Below are positions 49,564 to 57,886 of a stretch of DNA of 64,000 nucleotides, one piece after another; position 1 is the stretch's first letter, and every line of letters begins with the position of its first letter. Under the pieces are notes generated by a model that made no database searches, had not been told where the DNA came from, and saw only the letters and a list, made by a program, of their open reading frames with translations. Origin of the DNA: JAIEOG01 sp964519985 (lineage in GTDB: Bacteria > Bdellovibrionota > FAC87 > UBA2466); NCBI GenBank assembly GCA_964519985.1, contig CAZFMF010000003.1, forward strand, positions 1-64,000, given 5' to 3'. The position numbers and the translations under genes were made by a program.

Positions 49564-50956
49564 GATCGCAGAACGGATGGATTCCATTATCGGTGCCTCC
49601 CCCGTCTGGGCGGAAATGCGCTATCACCGTCGGGAAAGCCAGTCGGTGCAAGTCCAAAAAGGAATCGTGAAGCAGGCCAAAGCGGTTCTGCACCGCGGAG
49701 TCGGGGTCCGAGCACTCGTCGACGGGGCCTGGGGTTTTTCTTCCACTTCCGATTTGAGCGCCGCCGGACTCGAGAAAGCGTTGAAAGACGCCATTGAATG
49801 CGCCCGGGCGATTAGCAAAATGAAAAAGGCGGCGGTACCGAAATTTCCGGAAACAAAACTCGTCCGCGGGGAATTCACTTTGCCCGGCTATCACGAACTG
49901 CGGGCCCGTCCCCTGCAAGAAAAGTTGGAATCCGTGGTGCGCGCGGAAGCGATGGTTCGCGGTGCTTCCGAGGCCATTCATTCCGGGGTGAGCAGCTATT
50001 CCGAAATTTTTGAAGACAAGGCGGTTTTGACGACGGACGGCGCCCGCGCCCTTTCGCGACTGGCCCGCGGCGAATTCCGCGTGACGGCGATTGCGGCGCA
50101 AGGCGGAGAAATGGCCGAGGGCTCCCGCACCGTGGGCAAGACGGGCCCTTGGGAATGCCTTTTCCAAGAGCGCGCACTCCCCCAGATGTCGGAAGAAGCC
50201 GCGCGGCTCGCCGTCGATCTGGTTAGCGCACCGAAAATTCCGGGCGGTCCCGCGACGTTGATCTTATCGCCCGGTATGGTGGGGCTGCTCAGTCATGAAG
50301 CCATCGGCCATACGGTGGAAGCTGATTTTGTGCTTTCGGGTTCGGTCGCCGCCGGAAAGCTCGGCCAGTCAGTGGCGAGCCGACTCGTTACCCTTTGCGA
50401 TGCGGGCAAGGTCCCCAATACCGATTTCGGAGGCGGTGATCTGAATGTCGATGATGAAGGCGTGAGTGCCGAAACGACCACCATCATCAAAGACGGGATT
50501 CTTACGTCGTACTTGCACAACCGAGAATCGGCCGCCCATTTCGGCGTCGCACCTACGGGCAACGCACGCGCTTGGCTGTATCAAGATGAGCCACTGATTC
50601 GCATGCGCAATACTTACATCGCGCCGGGAACGCAGAGCTTAGAAGAAATCATCGCCAGCACCGAATCGGGATATCTCGTGGACGGTCCGCTCGGCGGCCA
50701 AGCGGATGCCACCGGCGAATTCATGTTCGGCGCCCAACGCGTCAGCCGAATCGAAAAGGGAAAGGTCACCCAGGTCTATCGGGGTGCCACTATTTCCGGA
50801 CAAGCGTTCGATGTTTTGTCGACGGTGGACGCGGTCTCCAAGGAATTTCAATTGGATTTGGGCGCCGGTTACTGCGGCAAAGGGCAACCCGCCAAGGTGG
50901 ACGCCGGGGGTCCCTGGTTACGCTGCCGCGCGACGATCGGTGGGGTGCAGTCATGA
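49553..50956 (+). CDS. tldD: TldD metalloprotease
   Basis: A 467-residue member of the PmbA/TldD (U62) family. The zinc motif HEAIGHTVE (His248, Glu249, His253) is complete and a conserved Cys is present near the C-terminus (DLGAGYCGKGQPAKVD). In E. coli TldD and TldE form a heterodimeric protease that trims small peptides such as microcin B17 precursor and CcdA. It starts with GTG at 49553. The stop overlaps the start of tldE (ATGA). Confidence 0.93.
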   Translation: MLNEIAERMDSIIGASPVWAEMRYHRRESQSVQVQKGIVKQAKAVLHRGVGVRALVDGAWGFSSTSDLSAAGLEKALKDAIECARAISKMKKAAVPKFPETKLVRGEFTLPGYHELRARPLQEKLESVVRAEAMVRGASEAIHSGVSSYSEIFEDKAVLTTDGARALSRLARGEFRVTAIAAQGGEMAEGSRTVGKTGPWECLFQERALPQMSEEAARLAVDLVSAPKIPGGPATLILSPGMVGLLSHEAIGHTVEADFVLSGSVAAGKLGQSVASRLVTLCDAGKVPNTDFGGGDLNVDDEGVSAETTTIIKDGILTSYLHNRESAAHFGVAPTGNARAWLYQDEPLIRMRNTYIAPGTQSLEEIIASTESGYLVDGPLGGQADATGEFMFGAQRVSRIEKGKVTQVYRGATISGQAFDVLSTVDAVSKEFQLDLGAGYCGKGQPAKVDAGGPWLRCRATIGGVQS

Positions 50957-52350
50957 TGGGATCGGCCAATCTGAAGAAAGAAACCACCACATTGGAAGAA
51001 GCGAGTTCGCTTCTGATGAAGGCCGCTCTGGATTCGGGGGCCGATGCGGCCGAAGTCTGCGGCAGCTATAGCCGCCGTACCAAAATCAATTTGGAAAAAC
51101 AGGACTACCAACTGGCCGCCTCCGACGCGGGCTTTCTCCTTGGACTACGCGTGCTGCGGGGCAAACGCCAAGGATTTGCCTCCTGTAATACGACGGATGC
51201 CAAGGAACTCCGGGAAGTCGCTTTGCGCGCGGTCGAAATCGCGGGCTTCTCGCCCGAAAATCCGAACTGGACGATCCGCGCATCGGATCACCTGCCCAAG
51301 GAAGAATCCGTAACGCTTTGGGATGACCGGCTGGCCGACCTCTCGCTCCAAACGCAAAAAAACTGGGCCGAGTTGATGGTGAACGAAGCGGCGAAGGACC
51401 CGCGTTTTCGTATCAACGAGGGATCGGTCGGTGTCTCCGCCGGGCTTTCCCTGATTCTCAATTCGCTGGGCACTCACAAACTCGAACGCGAAACCGTCGG
51501 AACTTGGGGACTGATGGGCCTTGCGTTGGAAGGCGCCAATATCACGAGCTTTGACTATTTCGGCGAGCTCTCACGCGAGGCCGCACCGATCGCCGAACGG
51601 ATCCTAACCAGCACGCGCCGTTTTCGGGATCGTGTCCTCGACGGCTTGGATCAGACGGCGGCGCACGGTTACAAGGGCCTCGTCTTTTTTTCCCCGCGCG
51701 CGGTGGTAGATATTTTCCTCTCGTCCCTGAGCTACCACCTCAATGGCCGCAACCTCGTCGAAGGGACGGGCCGATGGAAACTTGAGGACGTCGGGCGCTC
51801 GGTTTTAAATCCCATGTTGAACCTGAAAGACATGCCCTGGCTGAATGATCGCAACGGCTGCACACGTTTCGATCGCGAGGGCACGCCGACCCTCAATCGC
51901 GCCCTGATTGAAAAAGGTGCCGTCCGCGCTTTTCTTTTTGATCTTTATTGTGCGCAAGCGCTCGGGGTCACTTCGACGGGGCACGCCGTCGGCGGCCCGT
52001 CCGCTTTGCCGTCGGTCGGATCGCACACACTCTGTCTTTTGGGCGGTGGAGAGAGTGCGGACGAACTGCACGCGCGACTTTCCGATAGCCAAGCCGAGTA
52101 CCTCGTCGTGCACCGCTATTCCGGACAGGCCGACCCCGTCACCGGTGACTTTTCCGGTGTGGCCAAGGGGGGCGAATGGTGGAATCGCGGAGAACGACTC
52201 CATTGCGTGAAAGAAACGCTGATTGCGGGAAACCTTTTTGATGCCCTGGGATCGGGCCTCTTTGGCCTCACCCGCGAAACGGAAACGATCGACTCCGGCG
52301 ACGAAGCCCCCGGAATGGTTTGCGATGGCGTCTCCGTAACCGTCCCGTAA
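50953..52350 (+). CDS. tldE: TldE/PmbA, partner of TldD
   Basis: A 465-residue PmbA/TldE protein. It follows the TldD fold but has no HExxxH, as expected for the non-catalytic subunit. Typical parts are GADAAEVCGSYSRRTKINLEK near the start, TSTGHAVGGPSALPSVGSH and the late YSGQADPVTGDFSGVAKGGEWWNRG. It encloses the TldD active site in the known heterodimer. It is coupled to tldD and followed by two hairpins. Confidence 0.92.
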   Translation: MMGSANLKKETTTLEEASSLLMKAALDSGADAAEVCGSYSRRTKINLEKQDYQLAASDAGFLLGLRVLRGKRQGFASCNTTDAKELREVALRAVEIAGFSPENPNWTIRASDHLPKEESVTLWDDRLADLSLQTQKNWAELMVNEAAKDPRFRINEGSVGVSAGLSLILNSLGTHKLERETVGTWGLMGLALEGANITSFDYFGELSREAAPIAERILTSTRRFRDRVLDGLDQTAAHGYKGLVFFSPRAVVDIFLSSLSYHLNGRNLVEGTGRWKLEDVGRSVLNPMLNLKDMPWLNDRNGCTRFDREGTPTLNRALIEKGAVRAFLFDLYCAQALGVTSTGHAVGGPSALPSVGSHTLCLLGGGESADELHARLSDSQAEYLVVHRYSGQADPVTGDFSGVAKGGEWWNRGERLHCVKETLIAGNLFDALGSGLFGLTRETETIDSGDEAPGMVCDGVSVTVP

Positions 52351-52470
52351 ACTCCTTCCTATTCCGTCAGAAAAGCGTGAATTTTTTTCTTGCTTTCGAT
52401 TTGGGAACTGAGTACTTACACCCCTGTCGCGAGTTGGCCCCGAGCTAACGAAGCGAAAGATTTTAACATC

Positions 52471-52497
52471 TTACGTTCCCTCCCCAAGGGGACGTAA
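52471..52497 (+). other. Hairpin after tldE
   Basis: TTACGTTCCC / GGGGACGTAA, a 10-bp stem with one T-G pair and a 7-base loop, 120 bp after the tldE stop. It immediately precedes the terminator-like hairpin at 52512. No T-run follows it. Confidence 0.45.
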
Positions 52498-52511
52498 ACC
52501 CCCAACCCATG

Positions 52512-52553
52512 TAAGGGGCGACCTTCCAAAAGAGGGTCGCCCCTTAGTATTTT
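52512..52553 (+). terminator. Probable terminator of the tldD-tldE unit
   Basis: TAAGGGGCGACC (52512-52523) pairs perfectly with GGTCGCCCCTTA (52535-52546) around an 11-base loop, then GTATTTTAGG. The T-run is short, so termination may be partial. Confidence 0.6.
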
Positions 52554-52589
52554 AGGGTGTAAATTCCTCCCGCACCGATGGAGGAATAC

Positions 52590-54368
52590 ATGCACACCCA
52601 GCCTAGCCAAACGACCCCGAGCCCGAATCGCCGGCTTGCGAGCCGCCCCAAGGAAGACCCCCGCATGGCTTCGTTCACCAAGGGTCTGTTTTTTGGAAAG
52701 GTCCTCTCCGATCGCATCTTTCCGTACCCAACGACCTCTCGGGACGAACGCGAGCTCCTAGAAATGACCTCCGCCGCCATCCAAAGGATGGCGCAAGACC
52801 TCGACCTAGCCCGAATTGATGCGGAAAAGCGCATGCCGCCCGAATTTCTCCAGGCCTTTCGGGAAATGGGCCTCTTTGGCCTCATTATCCCCACGGAGTA
52901 TGGGGGCATTGGACTATCTAACTCGGGCTACACCCAAATGATGGCGGAACTCTCGCGCGTGGAGCCCAGTATTTGCGCCACCATAGGTGCCCACCAGTCG
53001 ATCGGGATGAAAGCCTTGCTGATGTTTGGCAACGAGGAACAAAAGCAGCGCTACCTTCCCCGCTTGGCCAGCGGCGAAATGATTGCAGCCTTTGGGCTCA
53101 CGGAACCCGAAGCCGGCAGCGACGCGGGCAGCATCCGGACCACCGCCCGCCTGGAACCCGACGGAAAGCACTACGTATTGGACGGGGGCAAGATCTGGAT
53201 CACCAACGGCGGCATTGCCGACTTTTATACCGTCTTCGCCCGCACGGGGGACAAGATCACGGCCTTCATCGTCACCCGCGACATGGAAGGGTTCTCCAAT
53301 GGCCCCGAGGAAAAGAAACTGGGTCTATGGGGAAGCTCCACCACGACGCTGACCTTCGATGGCGTGCGCATCCCGGTGGAAAATGTTCTGGGCGAGCCGG
53401 GCAAAGGATTCAAGATCGCAATGAGTGTCTTAAACAACGGCCGCCTCGGTTTGGCGGGGGCCTGCTGTTTGGGAATTCGCAAGCTGATTGCCATTGCGAA
53501 AGAACACGCGTTGACCCGAAAGCAATTTGGAAAACCGCTCGCGGAATTCGGGCTCATCGAATCCAAGTTCGCACAAATGGCCATGGAGGCGTACGTCGGC
53601 GAGAGCGTGGTGCGGGTCACCGCGCACCTGATGGACGACGGCAAGGCCGATTACTCGCTCGAATCGGCCATCTGCAAGGTCTACAACACCGAAGCGGAAT
53701 GGCGAACGGCCAACGAGTGCCTGCAAATCGCCGGCGGTACCGGCTATATGGCCGAGTACGGTTACGAAAAAATCTTGCGCGATTCGCGCATCTTCATGAT
53801 TTGGGAAGGGGCCAATGAGGTCTTGCGACTTTTCATCGGCCTGTCTGGCCTTCAAGGTCCCGGGGAACAGCTGAAAGAAGTTTCCCGTGCGCTTCGGCAA
53901 CCGATGGAAAACGTCATCGGATCGTTGGGCGTTTTGGGCGATTTCGGAGTGCGGTGGCTCCAGCGCCGCGTCGGTACACCGGACCGTCTTAAAGGCGTGC
54001 ACCCGCTGCTGGAAAAAGAAGCCGTGGTTTTCGAAACGTATGTGGCTCGCCTCGCCGAGGCGACCGAATTGATTTTACGCCGCCACGGCAAGGACATCAT
54101 CCACAATCAGTTTGCGGTAAAACGGTTTGCGGATATCGCCATCGACCTTTACGCCTTGGTGTGCACGCTCTCGCGCGCCTCGGCCGCTCTCGATGCCGAT
54201 CCGAGCCGGGAACACGACCTCAACATGGCCCGTGCCTTTTCTCGCAAGGCCCGACGGCGCATGGCCGAGAATCTGCGCCGCATGCGCAAGAACGACGACG
54301 AACTCGAAAAGCGCATTGCGAAACATCTTTACCAGGAAGGGCTTCCCGCGAACGCCCTCTTTCAGTAA
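52590..54368 (+). CDS. Acyl-CoA dehydrogenase (VLCAD/ACAD9-like)
   Basis: A 592-residue flavoenzyme of fatty-acid beta-oxidation. The ACAD core shows GLFGLIIPTEYGGIGLSN, AFGLTEPEAGSDAGSIRT (FAD contacts), KIWITNGG and LGLWGSSTTTLTFDGVRIPVENVLG. RKQFGKPLAEFGLIESKFA follows, and the catalytic Glu region is ILRDSRIFMIWEGANEVLR. The additional ~170-residue C-terminal helical domain is as in very-long-chain dehydrogenases that bind membranes. The ATG at 52590 has GGAGG five bases upstream; an ATG 12 bp earlier lies on that site. No other beta-oxidation gene is adjacent. Confidence 0.92.
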   Translation: MHTQPSQTTPSPNRRLASRPKEDPRMASFTKGLFFGKVLSDRIFPYPTTSRDERELLEMTSAAIQRMAQDLDLARIDAEKRMPPEFLQAFREMGLFGLIIPTEYGGIGLSNSGYTQMMAELSRVEPSICATIGAHQSIGMKALLMFGNEEQKQRYLPRLASGEMIAAFGLTEPEAGSDAGSIRTTARLEPDGKHYVLDGGKIWITNGGIADFYTVFARTGDKITAFIVTRDMEGFSNGPEEKKLGLWGSSTTTLTFDGVRIPVENVLGEPGKGFKIAMSVLNNGRLGLAGACCLGIRKLIAIAKEHALTRKQFGKPLAEFGLIESKFAQMAMEAYVGESVVRVTAHLMDDGKADYSLESAICKVYNTEAEWRTANECLQIAGGTGYMAEYGYEKILRDSRIFMIWEGANEVLRLFIGLSGLQGPGEQLKEVSRALRQPMENVIGSLGVLGDFGVRWLQRRVGTPDRLKGVHPLLEKEAVVFETYVARLAEATELILRRHGKDIIHNQFAVKRFADIAIDLYALVCTLSRASAALDADPSREHDLNMARAFSRKARRRMAENLRRMRKNDDELEKRIAKHLYQEGLPANALFQ

Positions 54369-54377
54369 GAAGGTTTC

Positions 54378-55706
54378 ATGTTCGACTCACTCACTGAAAA
54401 ACTGGTTCAGACCCTTCGGGTCATCTCCGGCAAAAACCGCATCACCGAAGAAGTCTTAGACGAAGCCTGCCGCCAATTGCGCACGTCCCTGATCGAAGCG
54501 GACGTGAACGTGAAAGTGGTGAAGGACTTCGTGCAGCAGGTGCGATCGCGCAGTCTCGGGACCGAAGTCCAAAAGAGCGTCTCCCCGGAACAACACTTTA
54601 TCCGCATCGTTTACGAGGAACTCGCGCAAATCATGGGCGGCAAAGCCGTCCCGCTGAACTTCCGGGTGCGGCCGCCGGCGGTTTTCTTGATGGTGGGTTT
54701 GCAAGGCACGGGAAAAACCACCACCACCGCCAAGCTGGCGCGCCTTCTGAAGGAAAAAGAAAAAAAGCGGGTCTTGGTGGCTTCCCTCGACATTTATCGA
54801 CCCGCGGCCATCGAACAGCTGAAAGTCACGGTGGAGCCCTTGGGCGTGGATGTCTTTGAAAGCCCGGTGATTGACTCCGTCCGGGCCCGGGCCTTGCTGG
54901 CGCAGGAAGAAGCCATCCGTCAAAATGCGGAAGTCCTACTCCTGGATACCGCCGGCCGCCTCCATGTCGATGAAGGCATGATGGGCGAACTTGAAGAGTT
55001 GGTTTCCCACTTTAAGCCGGCCGAAACGCTGCTGGTGGTCGACTCGATGAGCGGCCAAGACGTCGTGACGGTGGCCGAATCCTTCCAGCAACGCCTAGAC
55101 CTGTCCGGGATCGTCTTGACGAAGCTCGACGGCGACAGCCGAGGCGGAGCCGCGTTGTCCGTGCGCGCCGTCACCGGCTGCCCCATTAAGCTGGTGGGAA
55201 CGGGCGAAAAGACCGGAGACCTCGAGATCTTTCATCCGGACCGCATCGCCTCGCGCATTCTCGACATGGGGGATTTGCTCTCGCTCGCCGAAAAGGCCCA
55301 AGCGACGATCGATCCGAACGAAAACCTCAAGATCGCCAAAAAGATAAAGAAGAACGACTTCACGCTCGCCGATTTCTTCACCCATCTGCAGCAGATCAAG
55401 AAGATGGGATCGTTCGAGAACCTGATGAAGTTCTTGCCCGGAATGGGGCAGGTGTCGAAACAGCTCCAGGGGATGACCCCGCCCGATACCGAGCTGCGTA
55501 AAATTGAAGCCATCATTCTTTCGATGACCCCGACCGAACGAATCGACCACGATGTTTTGGATGGTAGCCGCCGAAAACGCATCGCCAGCGGGAGCGGAAC
55601 GGAAGTCCAGGACGTCAATCGGCTGATTAAGCAGTTCCTAGAGGCCCGTAAAATGATGTCCCGGATGGCGAAATCCTCTATGGGAAAACGCCGGGGCCTA
55701 TGGTAG
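54378..55706 (+). CDS. ffh: Signal recognition particle protein Ffh (SRP54)
   Basis: A 442-residue SRP GTPase. N domain (1-90), then the G domain with GLQGTGKTTTTAKLARLL, DTAGRLHVDEGMM, TKLDGDSRGGAALS and GTGEKTGDLE. The methionine-rich M domain (about 300-440: MGSFENLMKFLPGMGQ, SMTPTERID...SGSGTEVQDVNRLIKQF) binds 4.5S RNA and signal sequences. It targets nascent membrane proteins to FtsY/SecYEG. It is nine bases after the dehydrogenase gene and 79 bp before rpsP. Confidence 0.97.
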   Translation: MFDSLTEKLVQTLRVISGKNRITEEVLDEACRQLRTSLIEADVNVKVVKDFVQQVRSRSLGTEVQKSVSPEQHFIRIVYEELAQIMGGKAVPLNFRVRPPAVFLMVGLQGTGKTTTTAKLARLLKEKEKKRVLVASLDIYRPAAIEQLKVTVEPLGVDVFESPVIDSVRARALLAQEEAIRQNAEVLLLDTAGRLHVDEGMMGELEELVSHFKPAETLLVVDSMSGQDVVTVAESFQQRLDLSGIVLTKLDGDSRGGAALSVRAVTGCPIKLVGTGEKTGDLEIFHPDRIASRILDMGDLLSLAEKAQATIDPNENLKIAKKIKKNDFTLADFFTHLQQIKKMGSFENLMKFLPGMGQVSKQLQGMTPPDTELRKIEAIILSMTPTERIDHDVLDGSRRKRIASGSGTEVQDVNRLIKQFLEARKMMSRMAKSSMGKRRGLW

Positions 55707-55785
55707 GTATGGGCCTGGTTTTTGATGGGAGCGGTCCGGCAAAGGTTCGCGGGGCTGCCCCTAGACCAAGGAGATCAGGAGAAAA

Positions 55786-56085
55786 ATGGCCACGGTAATT
55801 CGCTTTTCCCGACACGGCTCAAAGAAAAAGCCCTTCTATCGCATCGTAGTTCAAGACAAAACAGCGCCGCGGGATGGACGTTTTATCGATCGTATCGGTA
55901 CGTTTGATCCTATCAAGGGCGACGCGTCTCTCGTTTTGGCGAGCGACAAACTTGCTTATTGGGTCTCTAAAGGAGCCCTAATGTCCGATTCCGTGAAGAG
56001 CCAAGTCCGCAAGTCGCGGAAGGCCGGCACGGTCGCGGAGCCGACGTCCAAGAAGCCGTCGGCTTCCAAAGCCAAAGAGGCTTAA
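55786..56085 (+). CDS. rpsP: Ribosomal protein S16
   Basis: A 99-residue S16: VIRFSRHGSKKKPFYRIVVQDKTAPRDGRFIDRIGTFDP..., SDKLAYWVSKGA. It has a slightly extended Lys/Ser/Ala-rich C-terminus (about residues 78-99). It is part of the small-subunit body. AGGAGA precedes the ATG. It heads rpsP-khpA-rimM-trmD. Confidence 0.97.
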   Translation: MATVIRFSRHGSKKKPFYRIVVQDKTAPRDGRFIDRIGTFDPIKGDASLVLASDKLAYWVSKGALMSDSVKSQVRKSRKAGTVAEPTSKKPSASKAKEA

Positions 56086-56137
56086 CCCAATCGACTCGGA
56101 CGCTCGTCAGAGAGTCGGATCTCAGGGGAGGTGATAA

Positions 56138-56377
56138 GTGGAGGAGCTTCGTAACCTAGTTGAAGTGATGGCGAAAGCACTTGTCGATTTTCCCGATAAA
56201 GTTCACGTCGCTGAAGTGGAAGGCGAACAAACGACGGTGATCGAATTGAAAGTAGCCAAGGAAGACTTGGGAAAGATCATCGGCAAAGAAGGCCGCACCG
56301 CTCGATCGCTTCGCACGATTCTGGCGGCGGTTTCCACCAAACTGAAAAAGCGTTCGGTTTTGGAAATCCTGGAGTAG
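56138..56377 (+). CDS. khpA: KH-domain RNA-binding protein KhpA
   Basis: A 79-residue single type II KH domain with the GxxG-type loop IIGKEGRTARSLR. The same gene order (rpsP-khpA-rimM-trmD) occurs widely. KhpA binds RNA with KhpB in Gram-positives; its role in Gram-negatives is less clear. It starts with GTG at 56138 after a very strong ribosome-binding site (GGGGAGGTGAT, 56125-56135). rimM follows with zero spacing. Confidence 0.93.
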   Translation: MEELRNLVEVMAKALVDFPDKVHVAEVEGEQTTVIELKVAKEDLGKIIGKEGRTARSLRTILAAVSTKLKKRSVLEILE

Positions 56378-56896
56378 ATGAAAATCCAGCTCGGAACGAT
56401 TGGTAGACCCAACGGGTTTCGCGGCGAGTTTATGCTCGCGCAAGCTTCTTCCGAGCCCTTTTCCCCAAAAATTGAAGTGCTCTACCTGGGCCCCAACGAG
56501 GCCGAGGCAACGGCGCATCGGGTACTGGGCGTTACGCCCATGCCCAGCGGCACGCGCCTCAAGCTCGAAGGTTTTGATAGCGACACGCAGGTGAAAGCAT
56601 CCCGCGGTTGGGCGGTCTTCGCCGATCGGGATGCGCTCGAAGCCCCGGAAGAAGGTGAGTTTTTGGTCGCCGACTTGCTGGGTAGCGAAGTGCGCGACCA
56701 AGCCACCGACGAAGTGCTTGGCGCCCTTTGTTCGGTGGAAACGGTGGGCAAAGGCTGCCCCGACCGCTGGTGGATTGAGCCCGCCGACGGAAAGCGATTT
56801 GCGGTTCCCGCCGCGGAACCGACCATCGCCGCGATCGATTTCACTAATCGCAAAATCTGGGTGAGCAATGGAATCGAATTCCGTTCGTTTGCCTAA
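56378..56896 (+). CDS. rimM: Ribosome maturation factor RimM
   Basis: A 172-residue RimM: N-terminal barrel with GTIGRPNGFRGEFMLA and the PRC-like C-terminal barrel (EGEFLVADLLGSEVRD..., CPDRWWIEPADGKRFAVPAAEPTIAAID). It assists 30S head assembly near S19. The ATG directly abuts the khpA stop. Its last 29 bp overlap the start of trmD. Confidence 0.92.
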   Translation: MKIQLGTIGRPNGFRGEFMLAQASSEPFSPKIEVLYLGPNEAEATAHRVLGVTPMPSGTRLKLEGFDSDTQVKASRGWAVFADRDALEAPEEGEFLVADLLGSEVRDQATDEVLGALCSVETVGKGCPDRWWIEPADGKRFAVPAAEPTIAAIDFTNRKIWVSNGIEFRSFA

Positions 56897-57632
56897 CGCC
56901 CCCCATTTTAGTTTCATCACGCTTTTTCCCGACGCCATCCGGGTTTGGTTAACGACGAGCATTCTCGGACGGGCCCACGAGAAGGGGCTATTCACCTTCG
57001 AATGCGTGCAGCTGCGCGATTTTTCCGTGGACCGCCACCGATCCGTGGACGACACGCCTTACGGCGGCGGCGGGGGAATGGTGCTCCGCCTCGAGCCATT
57101 GGTTGCGGCGGTGGAATCCCTAAAGAGTACTTCGCCGTACGTGGTGTGCTTCAGCCCGGCCGGAAAACCGCTCAATGTGGATTTGATCGAGCGCATTTTA
57201 CCGGCGGATGGACCCCGCCACTTCGCGTTTGTCTGCGGTCATTATGAAGGAATCGATCAGCGTTTTGTCGAAGGCTGGGTGGATCTCGAGGTTTCGCTGG
57301 GCGACTTTGTTTTGACCGGCGGAGAACTTCCGGCGGTCGCTATGGCCGACGCCTTGATCCGACGCCTGGCGGGCACCTTGTCCTCCGAGGCCGCCTCCCG
57401 GGAGGAATCGTTTTCGTTGCGGGAACAGACCACCCGATCGCGCCTCTTGGAGTACCCGCATTACACCCGGCCCGCGGAGTTTCGCGGCCGACGTGTGCCG
57501 GACATCTTGCTCAGCGGAGACCACGCCCGCATTGAATCGTGGCGCAAGGCCCAATCGCTAGAAAGAACGCGAGCCGCCCGTCCCGACCTGCTGCGTCACG
57601 CTGATTCCCATAACGCTTCCGCCCCTCGCTGA
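56868..57632 (+). CDS. trmD: tRNA (guanine37-N1)-methyltransferase
   Basis: A 254-residue SPOUT enzyme that methylates G37 next to the anticodon to prevent frameshifting. The trefoil-knot elements VCFSPAGKPL, HFAFVCGHYEGIDQRFVE and SLGDFVLTGGELPA, and the linker YPHYTRPAEFRGRRVPDILLSGDHARIESWR, are intact. The ATG at 56868 lies inside rimM; a TTG at 56889 is possible. The usual rplS does not follow. A small hairpin GAGGGT/ACCCTC lies in the 50-bp gap before the next gene. Confidence 0.95.
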   Translation: MESNSVRLPNAPHFSFITLFPDAIRVWLTTSILGRAHEKGLFTFECVQLRDFSVDRHRSVDDTPYGGGGGMVLRLEPLVAAVESLKSTSPYVVCFSPAGKPLNVDLIERILPADGPRHFAFVCGHYEGIDQRFVEGWVDLEVSLGDFVLTGGELPAVAMADALIRRLAGTLSSEAASREESFSLREQTTRSRLLEYPHYTRPAEFRGRRVPDILLSGDHARIESWRKAQSLERTRAARPDLLRHADSHNASAPR

Positions 57633-57682
57633 CTTGTTCTAAAATAGGAGGGTCTTAACTAACCCTCTCCAACGGAAAAAAA

Positions 57683-57886
57683 ATGCAAGCACTGACGATC
57701 GTCCTGGTGGCCGGCATCGCCTGTTCCAACGCCTGGGGCTATATCGATCCGGGTACGGGATCGCTCCTCCTCCAGCTCCAGCTCGCTTTTGCGGCGGGCT
57801 TGCTCTTCTACTTCAAAAAAATCAAAACGACGGTGGTCGCCTTTTTCGCGCGCAAGAAGCCGAGCGCGGGTGAGTCGCAACCGTGA
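57683..57886 (+). CDS. Small membrane protein with YIDPGTGSLLLQ motif
   Basis: A 67-residue protein: an N-terminal hydrophobic segment (ALTIVLVAGIACSNAWG) that could be a signal or membrane helix. The invariant-looking YIDPGTGSLLLQLQ follows, then a second helix (LAFAAGLLFYFKKI) and a basic tail. From memory, small YIDPGTGS proteins recur in proteobacteria next to methyltransferases and sulfatase-like enzymes, without an assigned role. It overlaps the methyltransferase start by four bases (GTGA), so it is translationally coupled to it. Confidence 0.75.
   Translation: MQALTIVLVAGIACSNAWGYIDPGTGSLLLQLQLAFAAGLLFYFKKIKTTVVAFFARKKPSAGESQP

Noticed and set aside
49253..50167. A 304-codon minus-strand frame opposite the membrane protein and tldD
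   Set aside because: Antisense to conserved tldD; Arg/Gly/Pro-rich with no recognisable domain.
56156..57055. A 299-codon minus-strand frame opposite khpA-rimM-trmD
   Set aside because: Lies opposite three conserved genes, and its composition matches a mirror frame.
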